Source: JAMDEO01 sp963775295 (lineage in GTDB: Bacteria; Actinomycetota; Thermoleophilia; RBG-16-64-13). From it: a stretch of 64,000 nt of DNA. The stretch is taken from contig CAVZIK010000006.1 in assembly GCA_963775295.1 (NCBI GenBank), forward strand, positions 3,348,001-3,412,000, given 5' to 3'. Of the stretch, positions 55,293 to 64,000 are shown piece by piece. Position numbers and translations under genes: made by a program. Position 1 is the stretch's first letter, and each line of letters begins with the position of its first letter. The notes under the pieces were generated by a model. The model saw only the letters and a program-made list of their open reading frames with translations, was not told where the DNA came from and searched no databases.

Positions 55293-56081
55293 TTAGGGCT
55301 CGATCCACACCACCGGGCAGTTGACCAAGGCCACGCTCATGGCAACGATCGGTGCCGCCTGAACGGAGGCAAGATCATGGACGGAGTCGAAGCTGGCATT
55401 GTCGTAGACATCGACATCCCAGAGCGGAGAATAGTCGGCATTCCCAGGAAGTGCATCGACCACGTTGTGGGTCTGCATGGTCCCGGGTTCAGTCTTAAAG
55501 CCGGAGGGCGGGCCGCCGCCCGGATCGGCGGGATTGATGTTGAAGTTCACTGTGATGTCGGCGATGGGCACCATCCCGCTGCCGGCCTGAGTAGCCATAA
55601 AGTTGGTCTCGAAGTTGAAGTAGTAGACAACCTGGTCGTCATACCAGCCTCTTGTGAGACCCGGGTCCGTGGCATCCCAGCGCAGGGCGGCGGTGGAGCC
55701 GTCCGGCACGATCGGGCAGTTAACGATGGTATCGGTCTGCTCGATGGGATAACCCGCCGCCATCACTTCAGCCTCGCTCGTAAGAGTGTTGGCCACGTAA
55801 TCGGCGGGCACGGTTACCTTGTGCACATTCCAGAAGTCGTTGTAGCCGGGATCGCCGGGGATGGAATCAACGATGTTGAGCTGTCCTTGCACCGGCGTTG
55901 TTTCGCCCTGCCTAATAAGGACATAGATGTCGGCTGCCTGATCGGGCAGCACATCGAAGTTGTAGTACTTGACGTAGTGGCCATCGGGGGCAAGACCCTG
56001 GGCCCAGTGCCCGACCGAGCTTCTCCACCATTCTCGTGCACGATCCCGCCAATTGCGTTGAGAATGGGGGGAGATCAGGCG
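55293..56081 (-). CDS. Unknown Asp/Val-rich protein, probably 5'-truncated
   Basis: A frame of up to 263 codons from just inside a TAA at 56084. Recognisable only as two similar halves: INIV-like DSIPGDPGYNDFWNVHKVTV and VVDALPGNADYSPLWDVDVY, each followed by a stretch ending VNCPI or VNCPV. This internal repeat suggests duplicated beta-rich domains, as in secreted proteins. No good start or signal peptide is seen: GTG 55952 lies inside the first domain and the upstream part lacks ATG. The 56-bp repeat at 56105 lies directly upstream, so the 5' end was probably lost there. Confidence 0.5.
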   Translation of the reverse strand, partial: RLISPHSQRNWRDRAREWWRSSVGHWAQGLAPDGHYVKYYNFDVLPDQAADIYVLIRQGETTPVQGQLNIVDSIPGDPGYNDFWNVHKVTVPADYVANTLTSEAEVMAAGYPIEQTDTIVNCPIVPDGSTAALRWDATDPGLTRGWYDDQVVYYFNFETNFMATQAGSGMVPIADITVNFNINPADPGGGPPSGFKTEPGTMQTHNVVDALPGNADYSPLWDVDVYDNASFDSVHDLASVQAAPIVAMSVALVNCPVVWIEP

Positions 56082-56104
56082 TTACGTCATCCGCCACCGG
56101 TCAA

Positions 56105-56160
56105 CTTCGGCGTTGTGCCCCTGGCCTGGCGCCCTGGTCGTCGCCGGCGTGGCGTGAGTA
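56105..56160. repeat. 56-bp intergenic repeat, copy 1
   Basis: CTTCGGCGTTGTGCCC...GTCGTCGCCGGCGTGG...GAGTA matches 61964-62020 in the same orientation with about six differences and one indel. It sits at the 5' break of the unknown gene. Confidence 0.65.
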
Positions 56161-56432
56161 TGTCCGGGTTCGGGTAAGAGAAGCCCACAAGAGTCAGCGC
56201 ATTTGCGCTGGTTTGGGGCTGGACACAGGAGCGACCGGTAGGTGTTTGACACTTTTGGGGGCGCGATCCGCTCCAGAACCGAATACTGCCCGGCACGGAA
56301 AACAAACAAGAAGAGGGCCAACCTTGCGGATGGCCTGACCCATCACATTAGGGCGCGGTGGCAAACCGATTTGCTCTCCGCTAGACTTTTCGTTCTTGCG
56401 TTTCAGCCACATAAAAGGAAGTTTCGAACCCC

Positions 56433-56762
56433 GTGAAGGAAATCGTAGCTAAGAAGCCCATTCCCCAGACGACCGATCTACAGCGAAGAGCTGCCCTTGC
56501 CCGGGCAAATGAAGTGCGGTCAGCTCGGAAGCATCTCAAGGAGGGGCTAAAGCAAGGCAAAGTGGACTTGGCCCGGCTCATTGATGAGTACCCTTCGTTT
56601 CTTGCCACGGCGAGGATAAGCGTGCTCCTGCAAGCCCTTCCGGGCTACGGACCCACCAAGATAGGAAAACTCCTATCTTCCTCTCGCATTAGCCCCTCGA
56701 AGACTGTCGCCGGTCTTACTCCGCGACAGCGCAGAGAACTGGTTGAAGCGTTGAAGAAGTAA
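56433..56762 (+). CDS. mihf: Integration host factor, actinobacterial type (mIHF)
   Basis: A 109-aa nucleoid protein. LQRRAALARANEVRSARKHLKEGLKQGKVDLARLI matches the N-terminal helix, and ISVLLQALPGYGPTKIGKLL with ISPSKTVAGLTPRQRRELVEAL is the S13-like helix-two-turn-helix region used to bind DNA. The protein is specific to Actinomycetota and condenses DNA and assists recombination. Normally it neighbours gmk and pyrimidine genes; that context is absent here. GTG 56433 is the start. Confidence 0.85.
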   Translation: MKEIVAKKPIPQTTDLQRRAALARANEVRSARKHLKEGLKQGKVDLARLIDEYPSFLATARISVLLQALPGYGPTKIGKLLSSSRISPSKTVAGLTPRQRRELVEALKK

Positions 56763-56879
56763 TCATCTCTCATTCTTGTGCCTGCAGCGAACGACAGCCG
56801 CAGGCTGCCCGGAGCTGAATTTCGCTAGCGGCGCGAAACAGATATAGGCCGTGAGGGCACGTCTGAACGGGGTAGCGCG

Positions 56880-58214
56880 GTGCAAGACATTGACGTCATC
56901 ATTATCGGTGCCGGACAGGCGGGCCTCGCCCTGAGCCACGAACTGAAGGCCGGACGGGTCGAACACGTCATACTCGAGCGCGGTCGGGTCGGCGAGACCT
57001 GGCGGCACCGCTATGATAGCTTCCGTCTGGTTACCCCCAACTGGACGGTGCAGTTACCCGGCCGCCCGTATGCCGGGTCGGACCCCGACGGCTTCATGGC
57101 ACGCGACGAGATCGTCGCCACTTTGGAGGAATACGCGGCCAGTTTCGAGGCGCCGATACGCGAAGGCGTCTTCGTCACCGGAGCAGAACCCCTGCCTCGC
57201 GGTGGGTTTATCGTGCATACGCGGGAGGGAGATCTGAGTAGCCGGGCCCTGGTCCTTGCCACCGGCACCTTCCAGCGGCCACACCGGCCGGCGGTCGCCG
57301 AGAGTTTGCCCCCGGAACTACCGCGCATGAATGTTGATGCCTACCGCAACGAAGCGGTCCTTCCCCTCGGGAAAGTGCTCGTTGTCGGTAGCGGCCTGTC
57401 CGGCGCACAAATCTGCGAGGAATTGCACGGGGCGGGGCGAGAGGTGGTTTTAGCCTGTGGCAAGGCGGCCTGGATTCCGCGCCGCCTCGGCGATCGAGAC
57501 ATCATGTGGTGGCTTAAAGAAATTGGTTTCTTCGACCAGAGGGTTGAGAGCCTCCCCAACCCGGGCGCGCGCCTCACGCCCAACCCCATGGCGACCGGTC
57601 ACGGTGGCGGTCACGATCTGCACCTGCGCACACTCCAGGCCACGGGAGTCACGCTTGCTGGGCACTTCCTGGGAACCGAGAATGGTCGGGCCCACTTCGC
57701 ATCCGATCTCAAGGAGAGCGCCGCTTGGGGAGATGAGCGCCACCGTGAACTCATGAATCTCATAGAGCGTTTTGCGGCAGAAGAGGGACTCAATCTGCCG
57801 GCGACCTACGAACCGGAACCCTTGGTCGAACGCGGACCCGAATCGGTCGATCTCTCCGACTTCGGTGTCGTCATTTTCGCAGGCGGCTTCCGTCCCGGTT
57901 ATCGCTCCTGGCTTCGGTGGCCCCCGGCGTTCGATGATCTCGACTTCCCGCTCCAACGAGACGGTATCAGCACGGTGCTCCCTGGACTCTTCTTCGTGGG
58001 CGTCCACTTCTTGCGCAAGCGAAAGTCCTCGCTCCTTTTCGGCGTGGGCGAAGACGCGAGTATCGTCTCTGGTCACGTCGATGCCTTCCTTACGAGCGCG
58101 CGGTCCGGAGGAAAAGGGGCGAGCCCTACGAGTGGTGGGAGGAGGGGTGCATCCCCCCGTCTTCATACGGGAGCTCTCGCGCCTGAGCCGGGCACCGCTG
58201 GCTCAGGCCCCTAG
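56880..58214 (+). CDS. FAD/NAD(P) flavin-containing monooxygenase-like oxidoreductase
   Basis: A 444-aa flavoprotein. The FAD motif IIGAGQAGLALSHELK is followed by GRVGETWRHRYDSF and LVTPNWTVQLPG, as in class B flavin monooxygenases/CzcO-type proteins; a second dinucleotide motif VLVVGSGLSGAQICEEL lies near 160. The C-terminal DFGVVIFAGGFRPGYRSW and GLFFVGVHFLRKRKSSLLFGVGEDA complete the fold. A basic, Gly-rich tail is added. GTG 56880 is the start. Substrate unknown. Confidence 0.85.
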   Translation: MQDIDVIIIGAGQAGLALSHELKAGRVEHVILERGRVGETWRHRYDSFRLVTPNWTVQLPGRPYAGSDPDGFMARDEIVATLEEYAASFEAPIREGVFVTGAEPLPRGGFIVHTREGDLSSRALVLATGTFQRPHRPAVAESLPPELPRMNVDAYRNEAVLPLGKVLVVGSGLSGAQICEELHGAGREVVLACGKAAWIPRRLGDRDIMWWLKEIGFFDQRVESLPNPGARLTPNPMATGHGGGHDLHLRTLQATGVTLAGHFLGTENGRAHFASDLKESAAWGDERHRELMNLIERFAAEEGLNLPATYEPEPLVERGPESVDLSDFGVVIFAGGFRPGYRSWLRWPPAFDDLDFPLQRDGISTVLPGLFFVGVHFLRKRKSSLLFGVGEDASIVSGHVDAFLTSARSGGKGASPTSGGRRGASPRLHTGALAPEPGTAGSGP

Positions 58215-58352
58215 ACCCACAATTCCATTGGCGGCCTCCCGAACGGCTACGATCACAATCCATGGATGGTGTCGTAGTGAAGACGATACCGGCGCTCCCT
58301 GAGGGCAGGCTATCCGGACGTCAATCAGCACTTCTAAATGATTTCAGAATAC

Positions 58353-59318
58353 TTACGAAGGCTTGAATTGGGCGGAAGCTGCCTTGGCCTTTGGGGGGTT
58401 AGTGGGAGAGAGCGTTTCAAAAGCAAATCCCAGATCACGCAATTCGGCAATCACTCCCGGTATCGCGTCCAAATATCCCTGAATATCGGCATCATGAAAT
58501 AGGATTACCGCCATGTGCTTGTGCTCGCATTGAGAAGCAACCGTTTTGATAATCGCCTCTGTGGAAGGCGGCGGAGTAGAGGCCTCGGCTGAAGACACAT
58601 TCCAGTCGTAATACTGAAACCCCATACCTTCTACCAGGGGAACTATCTGTTTCATTATGTGTCCCTTACTATAATGGAAACAAACCGTGTTATTCGTGCC
58701 ACCGGGAAACCGGCAGACATCTGGAGCAACGCCGGTTTCCTCACGTATATAGTTCTTCAGCTTGTTAAAGTCAGCGGAAAAGTTGGCGACATTCTTGTAT
58801 ATATATGAATAATCATGCGTCCACGAATGAACGCCGATCACGTGACCGTCGTCTACTATTTGTTTGAGCAGGCCAGGATACTTCTGCGCATGAAGGCCAA
58901 TTACAAAGAAGGTAGCCTTGACATGGTTGTCATTAAGCGTGCGCAAAAGCGCCGGAGTGAGTTTTGATGGTCCGTCATCAAAGGTGAGATAAGCGACCTT
59001 TTGCTTTGGATTCGTAGTGGGATGACTTTCCGTTGTTACGGGGCTGACTGCGTCCGTTGTGACGGGGCCGGCCGCTTCTGTTGTTACGGGGCCGGCCAAC
59101 GCCGTCGTAGCGGTTGTCGCGCCGGTCGTCGTGGTAGAGGAGGCGCCACAGGCGCCAAGCAGTTCGCCCAAGCCGCCACCGATAGCAAGGGTGACCCCAG
59201 CGAGGGCCGCGTAACGAAGAAAGTCGCGACGGGTCACAGTGCCTTCCGTCACGCGGTCCACCGCCTTCCCAATTGCTTCAAGACTTACGACCGAGCGCAA
59301 ACACGTCCCGGCGTCCAA
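58353..59318 (-). CDS. Polysaccharide deacetylase (NodB family), exported
   Basis: A 321-aa deacetylase acting on peptidoglycan or chitin-like polymers outside the cell. A twin-arginine/lipoprotein leader (TRRDFLRYAALAG, then lipobox LGAC) precedes a Thr/Ala/Pro linker. The NodB domain has the catalytic Asp pair in AYLTFDDGPSKLTP, metal His motif GVHSWTHDYSYI and the RFPGGTNN motif. The first start is TTG 59318; a GTG further in, just before TRRDF, is also possible. Confidence 0.88.
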   Translation of the reverse strand: MDAGTCLRSVVSLEAIGKAVDRVTEGTVTRRDFLRYAALAGVTLAIGGGLGELLGACGASSTTTTGATTATTALAGPVTTEAAGPVTTDAVSPVTTESHPTTNPKQKVAYLTFDDGPSKLTPALLRTLNDNHVKATFFVIGLHAQKYPGLLKQIVDDGHVIGVHSWTHDYSYIYKNVANFSADFNKLKNYIREETGVAPDVCRFPGGTNNTVCFHYSKGHIMKQIVPLVEGMGFQYYDWNVSSAEASTPPPSTEAIIKTVASQCEHKHMAVILFHDADIQGYLDAIPGVIAELRDLGFAFETLSPTNPPKAKAASAQFKPS

Positions 59319-59391
59319 CAGACCTCGCGCACAACGGATTGTACCTTACGTGGTTTGGTCATCAGCGAATAGGCCCTCCGTCGCCGAATTG

Positions 59392-60798
59392 CTATGCCTT
59401 CTCTTGCAGGCCGCCGGGGACGCCGGGCGATCGACCGGCGGCGACCTCCAGCCACTCCTCGGCGCACACCTGTATGGGGTCCCAGGGGCTGCTGAGCGGT
59501 GGTGTGTAGCTGAGATCCAGAGCTACCAAGTCATCAACGGTCAGATGGCCGGAGATGGCAGAGGCAATGACATCTACACGCTTGGCCACTTCGGCACCGT
59601 GGTGGCCGAGCATTTGAGCACCGAGCAAGGCATGGGTCTTTCGGTCGGCAGTCAGTCGGACGTGAAGGGGTGTTGCCCCGGGATAGTAGGCCTTGTGGTC
59701 GGGAGACTCAGTCTCCACGGTAAGGGGGCCGAAACCCACCGCTGATGCTTCCTGTTCTAGCAAGCCCGTGCGGGCGATGAGGAGGTCGAAGATCTTCACC
59801 ACTTGGGTCCCGAGAGAACCGGCAAACTGGGCATAACCCCCCACGGCGTTTTCTCCCGCCACCCGACCTTGCTTGTGGGCTGTGGTCCCCAGAGGTAAAT
59901 AGGTATGTTCTTGTAGCAGCCGGTGCCAGGTCTCGGTGCAATCCCCGGCGGCGTAGATGTTGGGGACGTTCGTCTCCATCGCCCGGCTCACCCGCACCGC
60001 GCCGCGCATGCCCACCGAGACTCCCGCGGTCTTTGCCAGAGCGGTATCAGGCCGGATTCCGGTGGCAAGGAGAACCACCTCGCCGCGAATGGGGGCGTGG
60101 GCACTTGTTCGCACCAGGACGCCGGCGGAGTCACTTCTTTCGAGTCCGGTGACCGATCCCGCGTCTATCACCTCGACCCCCCGCCCAGAAAGCTCGGCTC
60201 TAGTGATGGCGCTCATGCTGGGTTCAACCGTTCGCAGAAGGGCGTTTCTGACAAGGACAGTCACGGATAGTCCGGCGCGGGTAAGCGCGTCCGCCATCTC
60301 CATGCCGATATATCCGGACCCGACGATGACCGCGGACCGTGGCTCGAATCTCGCTATGTACTCGTGAATCGCGAAGGCATCGGCCATCGACCGGAGGGAA
60401 AAGACCCCGGAAAGAGAGAGTCCGGGAACATCCGGCGGGTCAGAAATTGCACCGGTCGCGATAACAAGGCGATCGTAGGAAAACGTGCGGGAGTGACCGT
60501 CCCGGGTGATGGCCTCGACCTTCTTGCTGACGGGGTCCATCCGTTCAGCCTTGTGATCAAGAAGCAAAGAGATGCCTTTGTCTTCAATCTCGCTTGCGGT
60601 GCGATGGGCGAGGGTGTGCCAGTCGCGCACCTCGCCGCTCAAGAAGAAGGGAAGCCCGCAAATGCTGTAGTTGGGGAAGCTGTCAGCAACAAGAACCGTT
60701 ATGTCCTCGGCGGGGGAGAACTCCCGGGCTCGCAGAGCGGCGCTGATGCCAGCGTCACTTCCGCCCACGACAAGGAGGTGTGTCACAGCTATTCCCAT
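59392..60798 (-). CDS. CoA-disulfide reductase / NADH oxidase-like flavoprotein
   Basis: A 468-aa class of pyridine nucleotide-disulfide reductase. LLVVGGSDAGISAALRARE opens it; the single active Cys lies in YSICGLPFFLSGE, typical of CoADR and NADH oxidases. A second dinucleotide motif SAVIVGSGYIGMEMADAL follows, with VLLATGIRPDT and IYAAGDCTETWH, and a C-terminal dimerisation domain. It would reduce disulfides or persulfides, or oxidise NADH. ATG 60798 is chosen; GTG 60786 is near. Confidence 0.85.
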   Translation of the reverse strand: MGIAVTHLLVVGGSDAGISAALRAREFSPAEDITVLVADSFPNYSICGLPFFLSGEVRDWHTLAHRTASEIEDKGISLLLDHKAERMDPVSKKVEAITRDGHSRTFSYDRLVIATGAISDPPDVPGLSLSGVFSLRSMADAFAIHEYIARFEPRSAVIVGSGYIGMEMADALTRAGLSVTVLVRNALLRTVEPSMSAITRAELSGRGVEVIDAGSVTGLERSDSAGVLVRTSAHAPIRGEVVLLATGIRPDTALAKTAGVSVGMRGAVRVSRAMETNVPNIYAAGDCTETWHRLLQEHTYLPLGTTAHKQGRVAGENAVGGYAQFAGSLGTQVVKIFDLLIARTGLLEQEASAVGFGPLTVETESPDHKAYYPGATPLHVRLTADRKTHALLGAQMLGHHGAEVAKRVDVIASAISGHLTVDDLVALDLSYTPPLSSPWDPIQVCAEEWLEVAAGRSPGVPGGLQEKA

Positions 60799-61053
60799 CT
60801 TCGAGAGAGCGACAATCTGCAGAGCGAGTATGCCACGGCCGCTGGGGCAAGAAGCACACTGGCCTCCAACTCCAACTCTAGCTCCACAGTGAACCGCAGG
60901 GGTTTGGTGGAGGCCAAACGGCTTGATTCGGGCCACTTTGGACGAAACCCATCACATCTGTTGATCGTAGCGGCGCCGGTCGCGACGCAGCCTGGGCTTT
61001 GTTTTGGGCCTGTCGAGACCACACGCCCGGTCAAGTCCGTGGCTGGGGCTTTC

Positions 61054-61707
61054 CTAAGCCGGCAATCCGAATCGTGGCGGAGCGATTCTTTCCGCGCGGT
61101 CCCTGATACCGCGAAGCATCTTCTGAGTCATCAAGAGGCTGAGGATTTCAACGGGCTCAACGAGGAGTGCGGTCCACTTCTTGGTGTAGGCGTATCGCTC
61201 GCGCACGAGAAGCCTCGTAGTCCCGTCGGGCTCGCGCCCGAGGACGAAGGCCCAGGTGAAGTCATATGGAGGCGGGGTATCTGCCATCGGAACCCCGCCG
61301 CGGAGAACGAGTGCTGCCCCGGGCTGCAGAATCGCGACGTGGAGCGGCACCTCCGGATGCAGCCTAACCTCATCCCCGACCTGCAGCGTCTGCCACTCTG
61401 GCACGATGCGATCTGCGCTGTGGATCCCGCAGCCTGCCAAGTTCTCGAGGAAGTCGTAGCTGTAGAACCCACCGCGACCCTGACGCAATTGAGCTATCCA
61501 CGGCCATACCTCTTGAGCCGGAGTGCGAACGGTGATAGCTCGAGTCGCCGTGAGGTCTGCGCTTGCGAGGAGGTCGTCGCCGGGTAGATGCTCACGGGAC
61601 TCCAGATCGGTCGCGCCCCACCGCATGTGCCAAGGTCTCCCAAGAAGCGCGTACGCAGCCAAGACGCTTACCATCGCGATCGCGGCTACCTTCGGTCGAC
61701 AGGTCAT
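61054..61707 (-). CDS. SRPBCC/START-like protein, membrane-anchored
   Basis: A 217-aa protein. A short signal/anchor helix (VAAIAMVSVLAAYALLG) precedes a SRPBCC-type fold with the W-rich motif TPAQEVWPWIAQLRQGRGGFYSYDFLENLAG and the LQVGDEVRLHPEVPLHV strand. ATG 61707 is fixed by GGAGG 7 nt upstream; the frame to 61911 is noise. Ligand unknown. The paralogues in other actinomycetes are often annotated simply as hypothetical. Confidence 0.75.
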   Translation of the reverse strand: MTCRPKVAAIAMVSVLAAYALLGRPWHMRWGATDLESREHLPGDDLLASADLTATRAITVRTPAQEVWPWIAQLRQGRGGFYSYDFLENLAGCGIHSADRIVPEWQTLQVGDEVRLHPEVPLHVAILQPGAALVLRGGVPMADTPPPYDFTWAFVLGREPDGTTRLLVRERYAYTKKWTALLVEPVEILSLLMTQKMLRGIRDRAERIAPPRFGLPA

Positions 61708-61963
61708 TAAATTCCTCCGCTTAAATCGCCGATTTTTACCAGGCCGGACGATTCTGCCGCCCCAAGATTTGCCAATCCCGTCATGCTTGTCGAGTCTGGC
61801 CCTGCGCTCGCCTGCGATCGCATTCGCCGAATGGTATGCGAGTCCGACGGTTCCACGAGCCCCCGGCTTCCTTGGTTGCAGCAGAAAGGATTGGAATGGC
61901 AGCGCGATCAAAACTAGGCAAGCATTTCACCCACGCGACCACGAATAGCCTGAGGGGGTACAT

Positions 61964-62020
61964 CTTCGGCGTTGTGCCCTTGACCCGGCGCCCCTGGTCG
62001 TCGCCGGCGTGGCCCGAGTA
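61964..62020. repeat. 56-bp intergenic repeat, copy 2
   Basis: The second copy of the repeat at 56105, same strand. It is preceded by TGAGGGGGTACAT (61951), a tip resembling that of the 55-bp repeats. It lies just past the end of the ABC permease gene. Confidence 0.65.
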
Positions 62021-62033
62021 ACTCTGACCACTC

Positions 62034-62831
62034 TCACGAACGAAGGTCGAGCCGCCCAAACGCAATGATGGCAGCAGCAAGCGCACAGAGCCCAACCACG
62101 ATGAGCACAAGGTAGTCGATGAGCGTTACGCCGCCGACGATCTGATCGTGACCGACCGACCAGTAGAAGAGCGAGGCATAGCGGACAGACCGGATCCCGT
62201 GAACAACCGGCGCCAACGAGCTGATGAGGTAGCCAATTGCCGCGGCTGCAGCTCCTACGCCGAGGGCGACACCGCGGCTCCCCGTGGCCGATCCGATCGC
62301 CATGGTCATGAGCCCGAAGTCGAGACCCAACAATAGGGTTGCGATTGAGATCGCGATAGTGTGGGTGGGCGTGATCGCGAGCCCAAAGGAGCGCCCGATG
62401 AGCGCGACGACGGCGACTATGACGGCCAGGATGAGGCCCTGCAACGCCATCGTCGCCGCCTTCTGCAGCAGTATGGTCCTGCGTCTGACCGGCAGACTGG
62501 CAAGCAGGCACAAAGTGCCGTCCTCGTCCTGGCCAGCGATGGCCGCGGCGCCGTAGCTGACGGTCAGCAAGAGCATGACAAGCGGGAAGAAGTTGGCGTA
62601 GATGTTGGCGTTGAGCCATCCACCCGGCGACGTGAGCGTGCCGGAGATCCCGAACAAGGCGCCTAAGGTAGCTCCCGCGCCCTTGGTGAGATTATCTAGA
62701 CCTGTCGAGTCCTTGAACTGCGGGTAGAGGGCGACGATGACGAAGACGTACAACGCCATGCCAACCACGTAGGCGATCAGGGCCCGGCGCCGCAGCGAAA
62801 AGTCCAGCCACGTCACCTCAGTGCGCATCAT
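62034..62831 (-). CDS. ABC-2 type exporter permease
   Basis: A 265-aa membrane subunit. It starts MMRTEVTWLDFSLRRRALIAY, then helix one; the loop GQDEDGTLCLLASLPVRRRTILLQK is the ABC-2 hallmark, followed by four to five helices. Its ATPase overlaps by 14 nt on the 5' side. It appears to be regulated by the TetR-like gene at the end of the window. Confidence 0.87.
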   Translation of the reverse strand: MMRTEVTWLDFSLRRRALIAYVVGMALYVFVIVALYPQFKDSTGLDNLTKGAGATLGALFGISGTLTSPGGWLNANIYANFFPLVMLLLTVSYGAAAIAGQDEDGTLCLLASLPVRRRTILLQKAATMALQGLILAVIVAVVALIGRSFGLAITPTHTIAISIATLLLGLDFGLMTMAIGSATGSRGVALGVGAAAAAIGYLISSLAPVVHGIRSVRYASLFYWSVGHDQIVGGVTLIDYLVLIVVGLCALAAAIIAFGRLDLRS

Positions 62832-63774
62832 CGGCCTCCCGGGACGGGGTGCGGTAGAGATCGAGGAAGACCTCGTCCAGGTCGGCCTGGCGAGAGATAA
62901 GGTCGATGGGATCGCGATCGGCGACGAGACGCAGCAAGGGGCCGATCTCGCCGGTCACCTCAAAGACCAACCGAGTGCCGTCAAGTCCCTCCGCCTGTTC
63001 GCTGTGACCCGCTGTCTGCCAGCCGTCGGCCGCCTCCACGCGCACCCCTGCCAAACTCTCGAACAGTGACCGGTCGACCGGTCGGCGGAACTGGACGTCT
63101 ATCTTACGCGGCATACTCTTACGGAAGCCCTCGACGGTGTCTGTGATTATCAACCGTCCCTCCTTGATGATTGCCACCCGGTCGGCCAGACGCTGCACCT
63201 CATCCAACTCGTGGGAGGAAAGGAACACCGTTCTGCCCTGCGCCACTGTTTCCCGGATGAGCTTCTCGAACTCATTCTGCATGAGCGGGTCAAGCCCGAC
63301 GGTCGGCTCGTCTAAGATCAGAAGTTCGGGCCGCGTCATGAAGGCCAGTACAATGCCTATCTTCTGTCGGTTACCCTTGGAGAGCTCCTTGACCGGTCGA
63401 TCTGTGACAACCCCGAACCGATCGACCAGCTCATCAACGCTGCCGGGATCGGCCCCCCCGCGGGCGCGCGCGAACCAGTCGATGAGGTGTCGTCCGGTCA
63501 TGCGCGGGTAGAGCTCCAGATCGCCGGGTAGGTACCCGATACGACGGTGGATCTCGACACGGTTACGGTGGGAATCGAGGCCGAGTAGTCGGGCCGTGCC
63601 GGCGCTGGGCCGCTGCAGGGCAAGGAGCATGCGGATGGTCGTCGACTTACCGGCCCCGTTAGGTCCCAGGAAAGCAAGGATTTCCCCGGTCTGCACCATG
63701 AGATCCAGCTCGACAACGGCCCGGACGGCCCCGTAGGTCTTGCTCAGGCCACGCATCTCGATGGCGGACGTCAT
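62818..63774 (-). CDS. ABC exporter ATP-binding protein
   Basis: A 318-aa ATPase. Walker A GPNGAGKST, signature LSKGNRQKIGI, Walker B LLILDEPTVGLD and switch LSSHELDEV are intact, followed by a ~100-aa C-terminal domain typical of YxlF-like exporters. ATG 63774 overlaps the TetR-like stop (ATGA). It drives the permease encoded downstream. Confidence 0.9.
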   Translation of the reverse strand: MTSAIEMRGLSKTYGAVRAVVELDLMVQTGEILAFLGPNGAGKSTTIRMLLALQRPSAGTARLLGLDSHRNRVEIHRRIGYLPGDLELYPRMTGRHLIDWFARARGGADPGSVDELVDRFGVVTDRPVKELSKGNRQKIGIVLAFMTRPELLILDEPTVGLDPLMQNEFEKLIRETVAQGRTVFLSSHELDEVQRLADRVAIIKEGRLIITDTVEGFRKSMPRKIDVQFRRPVDRSLFESLAGVRVEAADGWQTAGHSEQAEGLDGTRLVFEVTGEIGPLLRLVADRDPIDLISRQADLDEVFLDLYRTPSREADDAH

Positions 63775-64000
63775 TGTTCCCGCCCCATATCGGCAAACAT
63801 GCCATTCATGTAGATGTCCATGAGCTCGACGGTCCACTGCTCCAATCCCGGTCTCGCGAGCGGATCGATGCCAAGGACGCGTTCGACTTGGCGACGCAGC
63901 AGCATAACCCCTAGATCGTTCACGAGAAGAAACGCCGCCCGCACACGCTCGTCCTGGGCCGGGCGAACGACGCCTTGCGCCACAAGACTGTCCAGCCCCG
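63771..64000 (-). CDS. TetR-family regulator, C-terminal part
   Basis: The last 76 codons of a regulator continuing beyond the window. AFLLVNDLGVMLLRRQVERVLGIDPL and WTVELMDIYMNGMF are typical of the C-terminal domain of TetR-type repressors. The DNA-binding end is outside. It is translationally coupled to the exporter genes that follow, so it likely regulates them. Confidence 0.6.
   Translation of the reverse strand, partial: GLDSLVAQGVVRPAQDERVRAAFLLVNDLGVMLLRRQVERVLGIDPLARPGLEQWTVELMDIYMNGMFADMGREQ

Noticed and set aside
55377..56177. 266-codon plus-strand frame opposite the unknown repeat protein
   Set aside because: The minus strand has clear internal protein repeats; the plus product shows none of that and lacks a ribosome site.
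60364..61587. 407-codon plus-strand frame crossing two genes
   Set aside because: It runs antisense to both the CoA-disulfide reductase and the SRPBCC-like gene and shows no domain.

Overview
The window is GC-rich DNA from a bacterium that is most likely an actinomycete in the broad sense (Actinomycetota). The best single marker is an actinobacterial-type integration host factor (mIHF) at 56433-56762. Lipoproteins with Thr/Ala-rich linkers after the lipobox Cys, many GTG/TTG starts and dense 1-4 nt gene overlaps agree with this. A corrinoid methyltransferase module, a reductive-dehalogenase-like protein and a 2-hydroxyacyl-CoA dehydratase remnant suggest an anaerobic or microaerobic relative rather than a classical aerobic streptomycete. 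The genus cannot be named from the sequence.

Layout. 1-9350: end of an MFS exporter, a 2,4-dienoyl-CoA-reductase-like flavoenzyme, an ABC-2 exporter pair, a DUF1801 protein, serine acetyltransferase, and a TetR gene divergent from a DrrAB-type exporter. 9450-19390: a nitrilase with two tiny membrane peptides, then a minus-strand operon of sugar-type ABC importer (binding protein, ATPase, permease), GntR regulator, corrinoid protein and UroD-like methyltransferase, followed by decayed IS and a truncated HgdB-family gene. 19448-22790: ECF sigma factor, membrane protein and ABC-2 exporter in one operon. 22800-26750: IS110 debris, an orphan branched-chain-type binding lipoprotein with a textbook terminator, a nitrilase-superfamily amidohydrolase and an alcohol dehydrogenase fragment broken at an IS end.

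26774-36857 is a compact minus-strand heme operon: hemH, a radical SAM/SPASM gene (AhbD/NirJ-like), hemA, hemC, a hemD-hemB fusion carrying a frameshift, hemE, hemY and hemL. Almost every junction overlaps by 1-4 nt (up to about 12 nt if an alternative hemE start is used). No HemQ/ChdC gene is present, so the radical SAM enzyme may do the last decarboxylation.

36990-46180 is accessory and decayed: pseudogenes of an ABC ATPase, HtrA and an alcohol dehydrogenase, IS fragments, intact dehydrogenase and aldo/keto reductase genes, a second DrrAB exporter, and a reductive-dehalogenase-like Fe-S protein. 46357-50902 is a redox operon: a sulfite-oxidase-fold molybdopterin protein, an FMN-binding lipoprotein-like protein, ApbE flavin transferase and an RnfD-ferredoxin reductase fusion; these would together form a membrane flavin electron-transfer chain. 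51092-64000: a frameshifted IS, a winged-helix gene pair, PAP2 phosphatase, HD-GYP protein, mIHF, flavin monooxygenase-like protein, polysaccharide deacetylase, CoA-disulfide-reductase-like enzyme, an SRPBCC-like protein, a fifth ABC-2 exporter and the end of a TetR gene.

The most unusual sequence-level signals are a 55-bp palindromic repeat present three times (885, 23344, 43409), four stranded copies of one IS left end, a 56-bp intergenic repeat at 56105 and 61964, and the hemDB fusion with its homopolymer frameshift. I found no tRNA, rRNA or CRISPR array.
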